Positions 8,624-16,211 of a stretch of 64,000 bases of DNA are shown here, one piece after another. The stretch's first letter is position 1; the number at the start of each line of letters is the position of its first letter. Source of the stretch: Mycobacterium sp. NBC_00419 (GTDB lineage: Bacteria; Actinomycetota; Actinomycetes; Mycobacteriales; Mycobacteriaceae); the NCBI RefSeq assembly GCF_036023875.1, contig NZ_CP107931.1, positions 5,084,001-5,148,000 on the forward strand, in the 5' to 3' direction. The notes under the pieces were generated by a model that saw only the letters and a program-made list of their open reading frames with translations, searched no databases and was not told where the DNA came from. Both the position numbers and the translations under genes were made by a program.

Positions 8624-9091
8624 ATGATCATCTCCGATCCGACACCCAGTCAGGTTGCCGACATCATCGCGATCAACCATCTGGCCGCGAGTTACTCCGA
8701 GGCGATGTGCCGCTTCGAAGTGCAGGAGGCGGTGCAGACGTACGCCGAGGACGGAATTCTCTCTAGCCCGACAACCGAGGATGCTGTCGGTAGGGCTGCC
8801 ATCTTCGAGACGATCTCGAAGACGGTGTCCACGTTGGACTTCGTCTTCCAAACGTTGCACCAGGGACTGGTGGAGGTCGACGGCGACCGGGCCACCACCA
8901 ATTTCCCGATCACCGAGTGGGCCCGCACTTCCAAGGACCAGAAGGGCATTCTCTTCCTCGGGGTGTACCGGGATGAGGTCGTTCGCACACCGGAAGGCTG
9001 GCGGTTCGCCCGCCGACGGCTGCTGCCCCGCCTGATGGGCCGCCCCGACTTCCTTGCGGGACGGTTGCACGACATTTCGCTGACCATCTGA
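8624..9091 (+). CDS. SnoaL/NTF2-like small protein
   Basis: A 155-aa protein with the pattern of the NTF2-like (SnoaL) fold: an N-terminal helix pair (IIAINHLAASYSEAMCRF), a YAEDGIL strand and a C-terminal sheet. Such proteins include isomerases, dehydratases and hydrolases for polycyclic substrates, and also non-catalytic binding proteins. The ATG at 8624 has an AAGGAA ribosome-binding site; the longer frame from 8489 would run through the terminator hairpin. It stands alone between the terminator and the TetR gene at 9296. Confidence 0.8.
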   Translation: MIISDPTPSQVADIIAINHLAASYSEAMCRFEVQEAVQTYAEDGILSSPTTEDAVGRAAIFETISKTVSTLDFVFQTLHQGLVEVDGDRATTNFPITEWARTSKDQKGILFLGVYRDEVVRTPEGWRFARRRLLPRLMGRPDFLAGRLHDISLTI

Positions 9092-9270
9092 GACGCACCT
9101 CAGCTGATTCGGTGCGGCGCGCCAGGGGCTCCACCGCGCCCATGGTGACGCGTGAGGGTCCTCATGCCATCGCAAATCCACTGTCCCGCAGCCTCATTGA
9201 GGACGCGCGCGCCCCACGGGTCGTGGCAGAGCAATGTTGAGACGCCGACAATCTGAGCCTTGCATATCAA

Positions 9271-9287
9271 AGTAAACCATGTTTACT
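9271..9287. promoter_or_regulatory. Perfect 7-3-7 palindrome at TetR promoter
   Basis: AGTAAAC-CAT-GTTTACT ends nine bases before the ATG of the TetR gene at 9296. A perfect dyad overlapping the start region of a TetR gene strongly suggests autoregulation of the TetR / membrane protein / Rieske operon. No other copy was noticed in the window. Confidence 0.75.
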
Positions 9288-9295
9288 ATGGCCAT

Positions 9296-9886
9296 ATGGC
9301 TGGACGCCCGAAGAACCGCCAGGATCGCATCAACACAGACGTGATCGTCGATGCGGCCCTCGAGATCGCACAACACCGACTCGCCGACCTGACGATGCGC
9401 AGTCTGAGTGACAAGCTCCAGGTCACCCCGGGTGCGTTGTACAAGCACGTTTCGGGGCGTGAAGAACTGGTCACCATGGTGGTCGAGAAGGTGCTCAGTG
9501 AGGCGCCGAGAATCTCCCCGGACGGCGGCGACTGTTGGCTTGCGCTGCGTGCCCAGATGCTGGGCATGCAGGCTCTGGTCGATCGGTATCCCGGCCTGGA
9601 TATGGAGATCGTCTCGCGCTCACCGGAATCCCCGCAGGCCAACCTCATGAGGCGTGGGGGAATGGATGCACTGCAGGCTCAGGGACTGAGTCTCGACGAG
9701 GCGGTGTACGTCTACCGCGCGGTGACCTACCTATGGCTGGGGGCGCGCGTCGCCGTGCAAGGCCGCGCACGCAACAAGACCGATATCGACACCTTCGCGT
9801 CGGCGTTGGACATCCTGCTCAGCGGGCTCAAGACCGAGCTCGGCGAACGAGCGATCAGGGAATCGAAAGTGAAAGGGCGACAATGA
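9296..9886 (+). CDS. TetR-family regulator of the membrane/Rieske operon
   Basis: A 196-aa TetR-type regulator: basic N-terminus (MAGRPKNRQDR), helix-turn-helix at about residues 32-56 (MRSLSDKLQVTPGALYKHV) and a C-terminal ligand domain. ATG 9296 was chosen over TTG 9260 because the latter spans the operator at 9271-9287. Its stop overlaps the next start (ATGA at 9883), so it is translationally coupled to a run of small membrane proteins and the Rieske oxygenase that it probably controls. Confidence 0.9.
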   Translation: MAGRPKNRQDRINTDVIVDAALEIAQHRLADLTMRSLSDKLQVTPGALYKHVSGREELVTMVVEKVLSEAPRISPDGGDCWLALRAQMLGMQALVDRYPGLDMEIVSRSPESPQANLMRRGGMDALQAQGLSLDEAVYVYRAVTYLWLGARVAVQGRARNKTDIDTFASALDILLSGLKTELGERAIRESKVKGRQ

Positions 9887-9987
9887 ATTCACGGATGGCC
9901 GGAGTAATCGGCTTCTTCATTCTGACGGGGTTGTGGCTGGCAACCATTCTCACCGTGCACTTCCTGCAAGCCGCCCACTACGGATAG
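9883..9987 (+). CDS. 34-aa single-pass membrane protein
   Basis: A 34-codon gene whose ATG overlaps the TetR stop by four bases. The product has one hydrophobic segment (about residues 6-26, GVIGFFILTGLWLATILTV) and a short polar tail. The tight coupling and the two further membrane genes behind it argue that it is real. It is probably a small subunit or stabiliser of a membrane complex; no family is recognised. Confidence 0.65.
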   Translation: MNSRMAGVIGFFILTGLWLATILTVHFLQAAHYG

Positions 9988-9994
9988 GTCGAAC

Positions 9995-10246
9995 ATGCTC
10001 AACGATGCGCTCCTTTTGGTCGGCATGGCTGTTGCCGATCTGCTGATCATCGCTGCCTGGTGGTTCCTCGGTAGCCGTCTCGTGCCCGCCGAGCAAGCGC
10101 CAGCCTCGGCCAACGCCGAGGTAGAGAATGGCGCCTCGGCGCTGCATAAGATCCTGACCTTTGTCTGCTTCTTCCTGCTGATCGGCTTGATTGTCGAGTG
10201 CGTAGCCATGTTTCCTGCAATCCTTGTGAGGTTCGGATGGTCCTGA
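9995..10246 (+). CDS. 83-aa membrane protein with two predicted TM helices
   Basis: Starts seven bases after the 34-aa gene. Hydrophobic segments lie at about residues 5-27 (LLLVGMAVADLLIIAAWWFLG) and 53-77 (LTFVCFFLLIGLIVECVAMF) around an alanine/glutamate-rich loop. Its last ten bases overlap the start of the next membrane gene (ATG at 10237), so the three membrane proteins are co-translated. Function unknown; no homolog recognised by eye. Confidence 0.7.
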   Translation: MLNDALLLVGMAVADLLIIAAWWFLGSRLVPAEQAPASANAEVENGASALHKILTFVCFFLLIGLIVECVAMFPAILVRFGWS

Positions 10247-10923
10247 AAGAGAGTTCCTCGACGCTCGAGCAGTCGGTCGGTGCAACGGATCGCCGGTGGG
10301 TCGAACCGGCCGACGGGTGGCTCGCCGCGGGCATTCTGGCCTGCGGCACCATGCTGCTGGGGCCGTTCGGGGCCATCCCGCTGTTTGTCGGGCTCTACAA
10401 ACTATGGCGTTCGGTCAAAGCCGGCACCAACGTAAGGCCCTGGGCTGCAACGGTTATCGGGACATTCTGCATGATCGACGGAATGATCAACTTCATGCCG
10501 TGGTCGCTGGACACCTTCGCGCACAACACCGTCCTCGGCGAGACGTTCATCACCGGTTACGGCAGGTTCTTCGACGGTGCCTTCTTCCTGCACTACAACG
10601 AAGGTGCACTCGGCGGGGTAGCCAATCACACCGAGAAGATGTGGCAACTGCTTGCCGTCTTCATCGTCATGCCGATGCGGGTCGTCAGCGCGTGGGCCTT
10701 CCTGCAGATGAAGACCTGGGGACTGCACTTCATGAAGATCTCCTCCTGGCTCTACCTGATGCTCTGGGCCGGTTACACCATGGCCCTCAGCCTTGACTTT
10801 CAGGAGCGAATCGCCAGCAGCGAGTTCGGTCTGGGTTGGTGGCTGTTCAACCTCTTCTACCTTTCCCCGGTGTTCGTCCTGCCGTACCTCTACACCGTCG
10901 ACAAGACGAGATGGAATCGGTGA
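10237..10923 (+). CDS. 228-aa polytopic membrane protein, unknown family
   Basis: Multi-spanning protein with about five or six hydrophobic segments, for example GWLAAGILACGTMLLGPFG near residue 30, LLAVFIVMPMRVVSAWAF near 150 and LFNLFYLSPVFVLPYLY near 210. Conserved-looking polar positions inside or near membrane segments include His (FAHNT, LHYNEG, NHTEK). ATG 10237 overlaps the upstream gene, and its 3' end overlaps the Rieske gene (ATG 10911). It may form a membrane complex with the two small proteins, possibly for uptake of, or chemistry on, a hydrophobic Rieske substrate; this is inference only. Confidence 0.75.
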   Translation: MVLKESSSTLEQSVGATDRRWVEPADGWLAAGILACGTMLLGPFGAIPLFVGLYKLWRSVKAGTNVRPWAATVIGTFCMIDGMINFMPWSLDTFAHNTVLGETFITGYGRFFDGAFFLHYNEGALGGVANHTEKMWQLLAVFIVMPMRVVSAWAFLQMKTWGLHFMKISSWLYLMLWAGYTMALSLDFQERIASSEFGLGWWLFNLFYLSPVFVLPYLYTVDKTRWNR

Positions 10924-11987
10924 GGGCAGCAACGCCCGGAGAGCTGTCGTCGCCGTCGAGTGAACAGGGTGGGAACCGCCTTGTCCCGCATTGGCGGCCC
11001 ACCGGCTGGTTCCAGATCGGCTGGTCGGCCGACTTCCCCCACGAGGTGGTGCGACCGCTGCACTACTTCGGCCGTGACCTTGTGGCCTACCGGTCCGGGC
11101 AGGGGACGCTGACCGTCTTGGAAGCGCACTGCCGTCATCTCGGTGGCCACCTCGGGTATGGCGGCAGGGTGGAGGGCGACTGCGTCGTCTGCCCGTTCCA
11201 CGGCTGGCACTGGGGGCCGGACGGAACCAATCGATACATTGCCTATCAGCCCGACCGGCCAAACCGCTCGAGAACGTTGCAGGCATGGTCGACGTACGAG
11301 CATGCCGGGGTTGCGTATTTATGGCACGACTCCACCGGCGGCCCCCCGCAGTGGCAGGTGCCCGATATCTTCGTCGACACGGCCCCACACGTCGCCCACC
11401 GCGAGTTCCACGAACCCACCGAGAGCGCCCGGATCAACTACGGCCGTTTGACACTGCACCCGCAGTTGGTGTCCGAGAACGCCGCGGACCCCATCCACTT
11501 CCGCTACGTCCACGGCACTCGCGACCATCCGGTCTTCCTGCGGCGGTGGGAGCGGGATGCGTTGTGGTTCAGTCAAATCGGGTTCGGACGGCGCTGGATC
11601 GAGATGGACCCGTCGAGTCATGACGGCGACACCCTGAGCATTCTGGTCGCAGGGGTGGGGCTCAACCTCACCGCGCTTTCCGGCAGTCAGAACACCGTGA
11701 TTCTGCTGTCGACGACGCCGGTCGACGCTGAGTCCAGCGAGCTCCTCCAGACCGTGTGGTTGGAGAAGCTCGACGGCGACGATGTCCCGGGCGTCGTCGA
11801 GGCCCGCCTGGTGGCGGCTACCGCGCAACTACCCAATGACATCGAGATCTGGCAACACCAGATCTTCGAGGACCCGCCGGCACTGGCGTCGCGCGAGGGC
11901 CGCGCGTTCGCCGATCTGCGACGCTGGGCTCGCCAGTTCTATCCCGCCGATCCGTCGGCACGGCCGCTCGCGGGGCGCACTGAATAA
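10911..11987 (+). CDS. Rieske non-heme iron oxygenase, KshA-like
   Basis: A 358-aa oxygenase component. The Rieske [2Fe-2S] motif has Cys74-x-His76 and Cys94-x2-His97. The mononuclear iron site fits N190-x2-D193-x2-H196-x4-H201. Overall layout and the CPFH...W.W..DG segment resemble 3-ketosteroid 9-alpha-hydroxylase (KshA) and related enzymes that hydroxylate polycyclic substrates. It starts inside the preceding membrane gene; GTG 10920 is an alternative start. No ferredoxin reductase (KshB type) is in the window, so electrons must come from elsewhere. The true substrate is unproven. Confidence 0.88.
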   Translation: MESVRAATPGELSSPSSEQGGNRLVPHWRPTGWFQIGWSADFPHEVVRPLHYFGRDLVAYRSGQGTLTVLEAHCRHLGGHLGYGGRVEGDCVVCPFHGWHWGPDGTNRYIAYQPDRPNRSRTLQAWSTYEHAGVAYLWHDSTGGPPQWQVPDIFVDTAPHVAHREFHEPTESARINYGRLTLHPQLVSENAADPIHFRYVHGTRDHPVFLRRWERDALWFSQIGFGRRWIEMDPSSHDGDTLSILVAGVGLNLTALSGSQNTVILLSTTPVDAESSELLQTVWLEKLDGDDVPGVVEARLVAATAQLPNDIEIWQHQIFEDPPALASREGRAFADLRRWARQFYPADPSARPLAGRTE

Positions 11988-12047
11988 TCTGGCGGCCCGA
12001 AGGGTTGCAGTTCTGGCGCAGCCTCACCCCGGTAGCACTTGGCGGCC

Positions 12048-12971
12048 TTACGACGGTGCGATGTCGAACTGGTCGGCGTGCCGATTCGCCCAATCTGCGA
12101 ATCGCTCCAGAGCGATGCCTCGAGAGCGAGCGACATCGAGGTCCACCGCGTAGCCTTCGACGTTCGCCCATTCCTGGTTGCCCACTACCAGCGAGGAGGT
12201 ACCCGAGGCGATGGCCTCATCTCGAGGCAGCCCCTTGACGGAGATCGGCACCGTGGTGATTGCCGAAATCACCTGTGCCACCTCGGCCATGGTGAGCGCA
12301 TCGGCAGCCAGATCGATCTCTTGACCGTGATGGCGATCCGGATCGGCAAAGGCGGCTGCGGCGAATCTCCCGACGTCGGCGGCGGCGATCAGATGCATCC
12401 GCGTGTCATCGGCTAACGCAGTGTGTAGTCGGCCTGCGGCCAGTGGCGGAAACAGGTAGTGCGACTTGGGTGGGATGAAGTTGTCCATCATGAAGGCGGG
12501 TTTGAGCACAACCCACTTGGGAAATCCCGCGCTGCGCACGATGTCGTTCACGGCTGCCTTGCTGAGCCAGTAGACCGGCCACCATCGCTGTTCGGCCCAC
12601 CCGGCAAACTTCTCATGGTCACCGGCGCGTGCCACCGATGTGTGCACGAAGACCTCGACCCCTGCTGTGCGCGCAGCCGCAACGAGCGCCCGGCCGGTAC
12701 GCACCTCCACCTCCGGGTCTTTCGGCGTCGGCGGCATCTGCATCGAGAACACTCCGTAGGTGCCGTCTACCGCCTTCGTTAGGCTCTCGGGATCCTCGAA
12801 GTCTCCACGCACCAGATCAACTCCCCGCTCGGCGAGTTGCGCCGCCGTCGCCGATTGCGGGTTGCGAACGAGCGCACGTACATCGGCGCCAGCGTCCAAG
12901 AGGGCGTCGACGACTGCACCGCCCTGAGCGCCGGTCGCGCCGGTGACAAGAATTGGTCCTGCGATATTCAC
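12048..12971 (-). CDS. NmrA-like NAD(P)-binding protein
   Basis: A 307-aa atypical SDR of the NmrA/HSCARG group: N-terminal GATGAQGG at 11-18, RALVRNP dinucleotide-binding strand around 32-38, and no classical YxxxK at the expected place. Such proteins bind NADP and act as redox sensors or reductases. The start is GTG 12971. It lies downstream, on the same strand, of the XRE regulator at 13154-14011 with a 182-bp gap; NmrA-like proteins are often paired with this kind of regulator. Confidence 0.87.
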   Translation of the reverse strand: MNIAGPILVTGATGAQGGAVVDALLDAGADVRALVRNPQSATAAQLAERGVDLVRGDFEDPESLTKAVDGTYGVFSMQMPPTPKDPEVEVRTGRALVAAARTAGVEVFVHTSVARAGDHEKFAGWAEQRWWPVYWLSKAAVNDIVRSAGFPKWVVLKPAFMMDNFIPPKSHYLFPPLAAGRLHTALADDTRMHLIAAADVGRFAAAAFADPDRHHGQEIDLAADALTMAEVAQVISAITTVPISVKGLPRDEAIASGTSSLVVGNQEWANVEGYAVDLDVARSRGIALERFADWANRHADQFDIAPS

Positions 12972-13153
12972 TGTTACGACTCATCTCCATGGATCGACCG
13001 CTATGAGTCCGGTGGCCGGTCGGGGCATGTCCCGAGCGCAAGGGGGTGCCGTCGCCCGCGACAGAGCCGGTGCGTCATCTGAGATGTGTTGGCGTGCCGA
13101 ACTGGTCGCAGGCTATCGTCTACATAATTCAGCGTCAACATCGTCACTGAAGG

Positions 13154-14011
13154 TCAGTTGACCCGAGCATCCCACTGTGCTGAGCCGCGAATCTGGTTGA
13201 GCTTGTCCAGATCGGCATCGGTCGAGGGGTGGTGGATGATCAACTTCAGCGCGGGTCGGTCGAGTATCCGAAACTGCATCAGATGCGTCGACAGCTCGCC
13301 GGCAGCAGGGTGGCGAAACGACTGTGCTCCGCCGGCTGCCCGCACCACCTCGTGGCTGGACCACCACAGCCGGAATTCTGCACTGATTGAAGCCAATTCG
13401 TCGGCCAGTGCCCCGAATCGCGGGTCTGTGGGATGGGCCGCGGCTTCCGCCCGGAATTGCCCGACGACACGGCGGGCATGCCCTTCCCAGTCCGCCAGGG
13501 AGTCGCGGACGCCGTCAACGGCGAAGGTCGCCCACAGCACATTGCGCCGATCCCTCGGCAGAGCGCCGACATCGCAGAACACCGCCGACAGCGCGTCGTT
13601 CCAGGCCAGATAGTCCGACCGAGGTCCCAAAACGTACGCCGGAGACGGCAGCAGCGTGGCTAGTAGTTGGCGAGTGTGTTCGTCGACGGTCTCGTCGTGG
13701 TTGTCCGCGGCACCCAGCGGCAGCGCCGCAAGCCGGCGCAGATGCCGGTGCTCGTCGTCGGTCAGTCGGAGTGCCTCGGCGATGCTGTCGATCACCTCGA
13801 CGGTTGCCTGGATGTCCTGCCCCTGTTCCAGCCGGGTGTACCAGCTGTAGCTGACGCCGGCGAGGTTGGCGACCTCCTCGCGCCGAAGGCCCCGGACACG
13901 ACGGGGGCGAAGGCCAGCGCGCAGACCGACCTGCTCTGGTGACAAAGCTGCCCGGCGGGCACTGAGGAAGGCCGCGAGCTCGCGGCGGCGCTGCTCTGAG
14001 TCGGACGCCAT
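13154..14011 (-). CDS. XRE/MmyB-type transcriptional regulator
   Basis: A 285-aa regulator with an N-terminal Cro/C1-type helix-turn-helix including the typical RRVRGLRREEVANLAGVS and YTRLEQGQ segments (about residues 36-65), followed by an MmyB-like PAS-type ligand-binding domain. It is divergent from the operon starting at 14121, with a 12-3-12 inverted repeat in the intergenic space. It therefore probably controls that operon and itself, in response to a small molecule. Confidence 0.9.
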   Translation of the reverse strand: MASDSEQRRRELAAFLSARRAALSPEQVGLRAGLRPRRVRGLRREEVANLAGVSYSWYTRLEQGQDIQATVEVIDSIAEALRLTDDEHRHLRRLAALPLGAADNHDETVDEHTRQLLATLLPSPAYVLGPRSDYLAWNDALSAVFCDVGALPRDRRNVLWATFAVDGVRDSLADWEGHARRVVGQFRAEAAAHPTDPRFGALADELASISAEFRLWWSSHEVVRAAGGAQSFRHPAAGELSTHLMQFRILDRPALKLIIHHPSTDADLDKLNQIRGSAQWDARVN

Positions 14012-14045
14012 GGCAAATCATCATGCCAAAGCGGCGGAGGCATCT

Positions 14046-14072
14046 GGTGCTATCACTCAGAGTGGTAGCACC
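14046..14072. promoter_or_regulatory. 12-3-12 inverted repeat, likely operator of the XRE regulator
   Basis: Arms 14046-14057 and 14061-14072 (GGTGCTATCACT versus AGTGGTAGCACC) are complementary except for one position, with a CAG centre. The site sits in the 109-bp divergent region between the MmyB-type regulator and the 339-aa gene at 14121, 34 bases from the regulator start and 48 from the operon start. Confidence 0.7.
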
Positions 14073-14120
14073 ATTCCGGTCTTGTAGGTGCGGTGCACAG
14101 GGCCGCAGACTCGCATCACC

Positions 14121-15140
14121 ATGACTACTACGACATTCGACGGGTTGTCCAAGCGCGGCCAGTTCCACTACCAACTACTGCTCGGCGAGCATGACAGTGA
14201 CCCCGCCGAGGTTGCCGCGCAACGTCGTTGGTTCGGCCTCGCGTGGTCGGCACTGTTCCTCTATGGCAGTCTGCGTGACGACGAGGGTCAGCTCTACACC
14301 GTTCTCCGGGTGCCTGAACGCAACGGCGGCGGTCGCAAGCGCTTCTATCTGCAGACCACGCTCGGCGCGGACGATCTGCACGTGCACGAGGCCAGCAGGG
14401 CATCGGCGCGTAACGAAGGTTTCGTCAGGGACCACCGTGGGGGTATTACTGCGATTCACAGCCCGGTTGGTGCCGAAGGCCAACCGTTTCGGTTCGAGGT
14501 CGATGCGACGACGTCCACCTGGGTCGAAGACGGCACCATGGATCTGCACGGCACCCTGATCGAGCCGGGCCTGCAGTGGCATCTGCCAGCGGCGACACAC
14601 GGCACCGACGAGGGCTACTACTACGTGTCGCAACTGTACGAAGTGCACGGCGAGATCCTCGGACGGCCGGTGCGCGGGTTCTATGGCGCCGACGATCTCT
14701 ACGCCAATGGATTGATCTACCAGGACGATCTCCTGGTTGGGAACAAGTTGCACGTCACCTGGTACACCTGGGCCACGCGCTACACCGACGGGTCCCTGGA
14801 CGCCGGGCATTTCATGCTGGGGCATGACGGACTCGGCATGCTGTTGCTGTGCGATCACGACGGACGGGTGCGCCGCACTACCGACGTCGACGGACGTGTC
14901 GAACTCGACGAAAGCGGCACGTGGCCAACGCGTATCGAGGTTCACGCGCCGGGCGAGGACTGGGAGTTCCTGCCGGACTCCCGCGGCCGGATGGTCGACT
15001 TCATGCCGATGCCCAACCCACAGATCGAAGGTCGTTGGCGGCGTATCGGTGACGTCCGTGAACCGGCGCACTGGTTCGCCTACGGCGAGATCGCCCCGTC
15101 GCACGGATTGGCGCCCCGGCGCAGCCCCCGCGGCCAGTGA
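14121..15140 (+). CDS. Uncharacterised 339-aa protein, paralog of the 7426 gene
   Basis: Same length and clear similarity to the product of 7426-8445 (LRDDEGQLY near 55, a GRPVRGFYG segment near 190, WYTWATRYTDGS near 215, NPQIEG and APSHG near the C-terminus). No signal peptide, membrane helix or known catalytic motif is seen. It is first in a plus-strand operon with a phosphotransferase, a second beta-rich protein, a thioesterase and a CoA ligase, so the family is probably tied to processing of an acyl or polycyclic substrate. A lipocalin/CrtC-like fold is possible but not shown. Confidence 0.8.
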   Translation: MTTTTFDGLSKRGQFHYQLLLGEHDSDPAEVAAQRRWFGLAWSALFLYGSLRDDEGQLYTVLRVPERNGGGRKRFYLQTTLGADDLHVHEASRASARNEGFVRDHRGGITAIHSPVGAEGQPFRFEVDATTSTWVEDGTMDLHGTLIEPGLQWHLPAATHGTDEGYYYVSQLYEVHGEILGRPVRGFYGADDLYANGLIYQDDLLVGNKLHVTWYTWATRYTDGSLDAGHFMLGHDGLGMLLLCDHDGRVRRTTDVDGRVELDESGTWPTRIEVHAPGEDWEFLPDSRGRMVDFMPMPNPQIEGRWRRIGDVREPAHWFAYGEIAPSHGLAPRRSPRGQ

Positions 15141-15141
15141 T

Positions 15142-16194
15142 ATGGGAAGCATCGACTACTTCGCGAGTCGGCGTGCGGACCTTGCAGACTGGATCGCAGC
15201 GAGGATGCCGCAGGCCGATTCCGTCACGCTGACGCCGTTCAGTCCGGCAAGCTCGGGATTTTCCAACGTGACACTGTTTACGGATCTCACCTGGAGTGAC
15301 GCCACGGGACCACACCGCCGTGAGATGGTGCTGCGGGCGGTGCCACCCGACCAGACTTTGTTCCCCGATGATGACCTTCATCTGCAGTACGACGTCATGG
15401 CAGCTCTGGCTGAAACCGCCATCCCCGTACCGAGGCTGGCATGGTTCCTCGAGGAAACGGACACTCTCGGTGTTCCGGCGTTCCTGATGAACCGCGTCCG
15501 CGGCGAGGTAGCCTCAGGCTACCGGCCGGGCTTCCACGGGCACGGCCTGTTCTTCGAGGCCACCGTCGAGCGACGGCGCCAGATGTGGTTTGCGGCCGTC
15601 GATGTGATGGCGGATCTTCACCGATTAGATCCGTCATCCCTGACGTTGCCCACCTCGATGGGCTCGCCCGGCAACGGGCAGGAGGCCATCGCGGCCTTGC
15701 TAGCGCGAATCGAATCTCAACTCCGATCCATCGACGCTGAGGTTCCCGTGCTCTGGCAGGCACTCGACCAGTTGCGCACCACGATGCCCGACAACCTGGA
15801 CGTCGTCCTGTGCTGGGGTGACGCCCGGCCGGGCAACATCATCTACCGCGATGGACAGGTCGCTGCCGCGCTCGATTGGGAACTGGCACATTACGGAGCG
15901 CCCGAGGGCGACCTGGCCTACTTCCTGCTCGTCGACGAGGTTGTCGCCGAACTCAACAACGTCCCAAGGCTTCCCGGACTACCCGATGCGGCCGAGACTG
16001 TCGCGCACTACCAGCGGGCGGTTGGCAGGGGCATCCGCAACTATGAGTATCACCGGATTCTGCAGGCTTTGCGGATGGCGACCATGTTGGTCATGACCGT
16101 GCTGCTGAGCCCGCCCGAACTCGATTTCCCGCCGAACTATCTCACCGAGAACGTTCCTACCCGCAGGCTCGCGCAGCTCATGCGCGTCCACTGA
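15142..16194 (+). CDS. APH-family phosphotransferase
   Basis: A 350-aa APH/choline-kinase-fold protein starting one base after the previous stop. Catalytic-loop variant CWGDARPGNIIY at about 229-240 (Trp in place of the usual His) and ALDWELAHYGAPEGDLAY at about 247-264 (Mg-binding Asp). It is closer to the ACAD10/11-associated phosphotransferases than to antibiotic kinases. Unlike the copy at 1818 it is not beside an acyl-CoA dehydrogenase but in an operon with a thioesterase and CoA ligase, so it may phosphorylate a hydroxylated acyl-CoA made by that ligase. Confidence 0.83.
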   Translation: MGSIDYFASRRADLADWIAARMPQADSVTLTPFSPASSGFSNVTLFTDLTWSDATGPHRREMVLRAVPPDQTLFPDDDLHLQYDVMAALAETAIPVPRLAWFLEETDTLGVPAFLMNRVRGEVASGYRPGFHGHGLFFEATVERRRQMWFAAVDVMADLHRLDPSSLTLPTSMGSPGNGQEAIAALLARIESQLRSIDAEVPVLWQALDQLRTTMPDNLDVVLCWGDARPGNIIYRDGQVAAALDWELAHYGAPEGDLAYFLLVDEVVAELNNVPRLPGLPDAAETVAHYQRAVGRGIRNYEYHRILQALRMATMLVMTVLLSPPELDFPPNYLTENVPTRRLAQLMRVH

Positions 16195-16211
16195 ATCACG
16201 ATCGGAAACTC

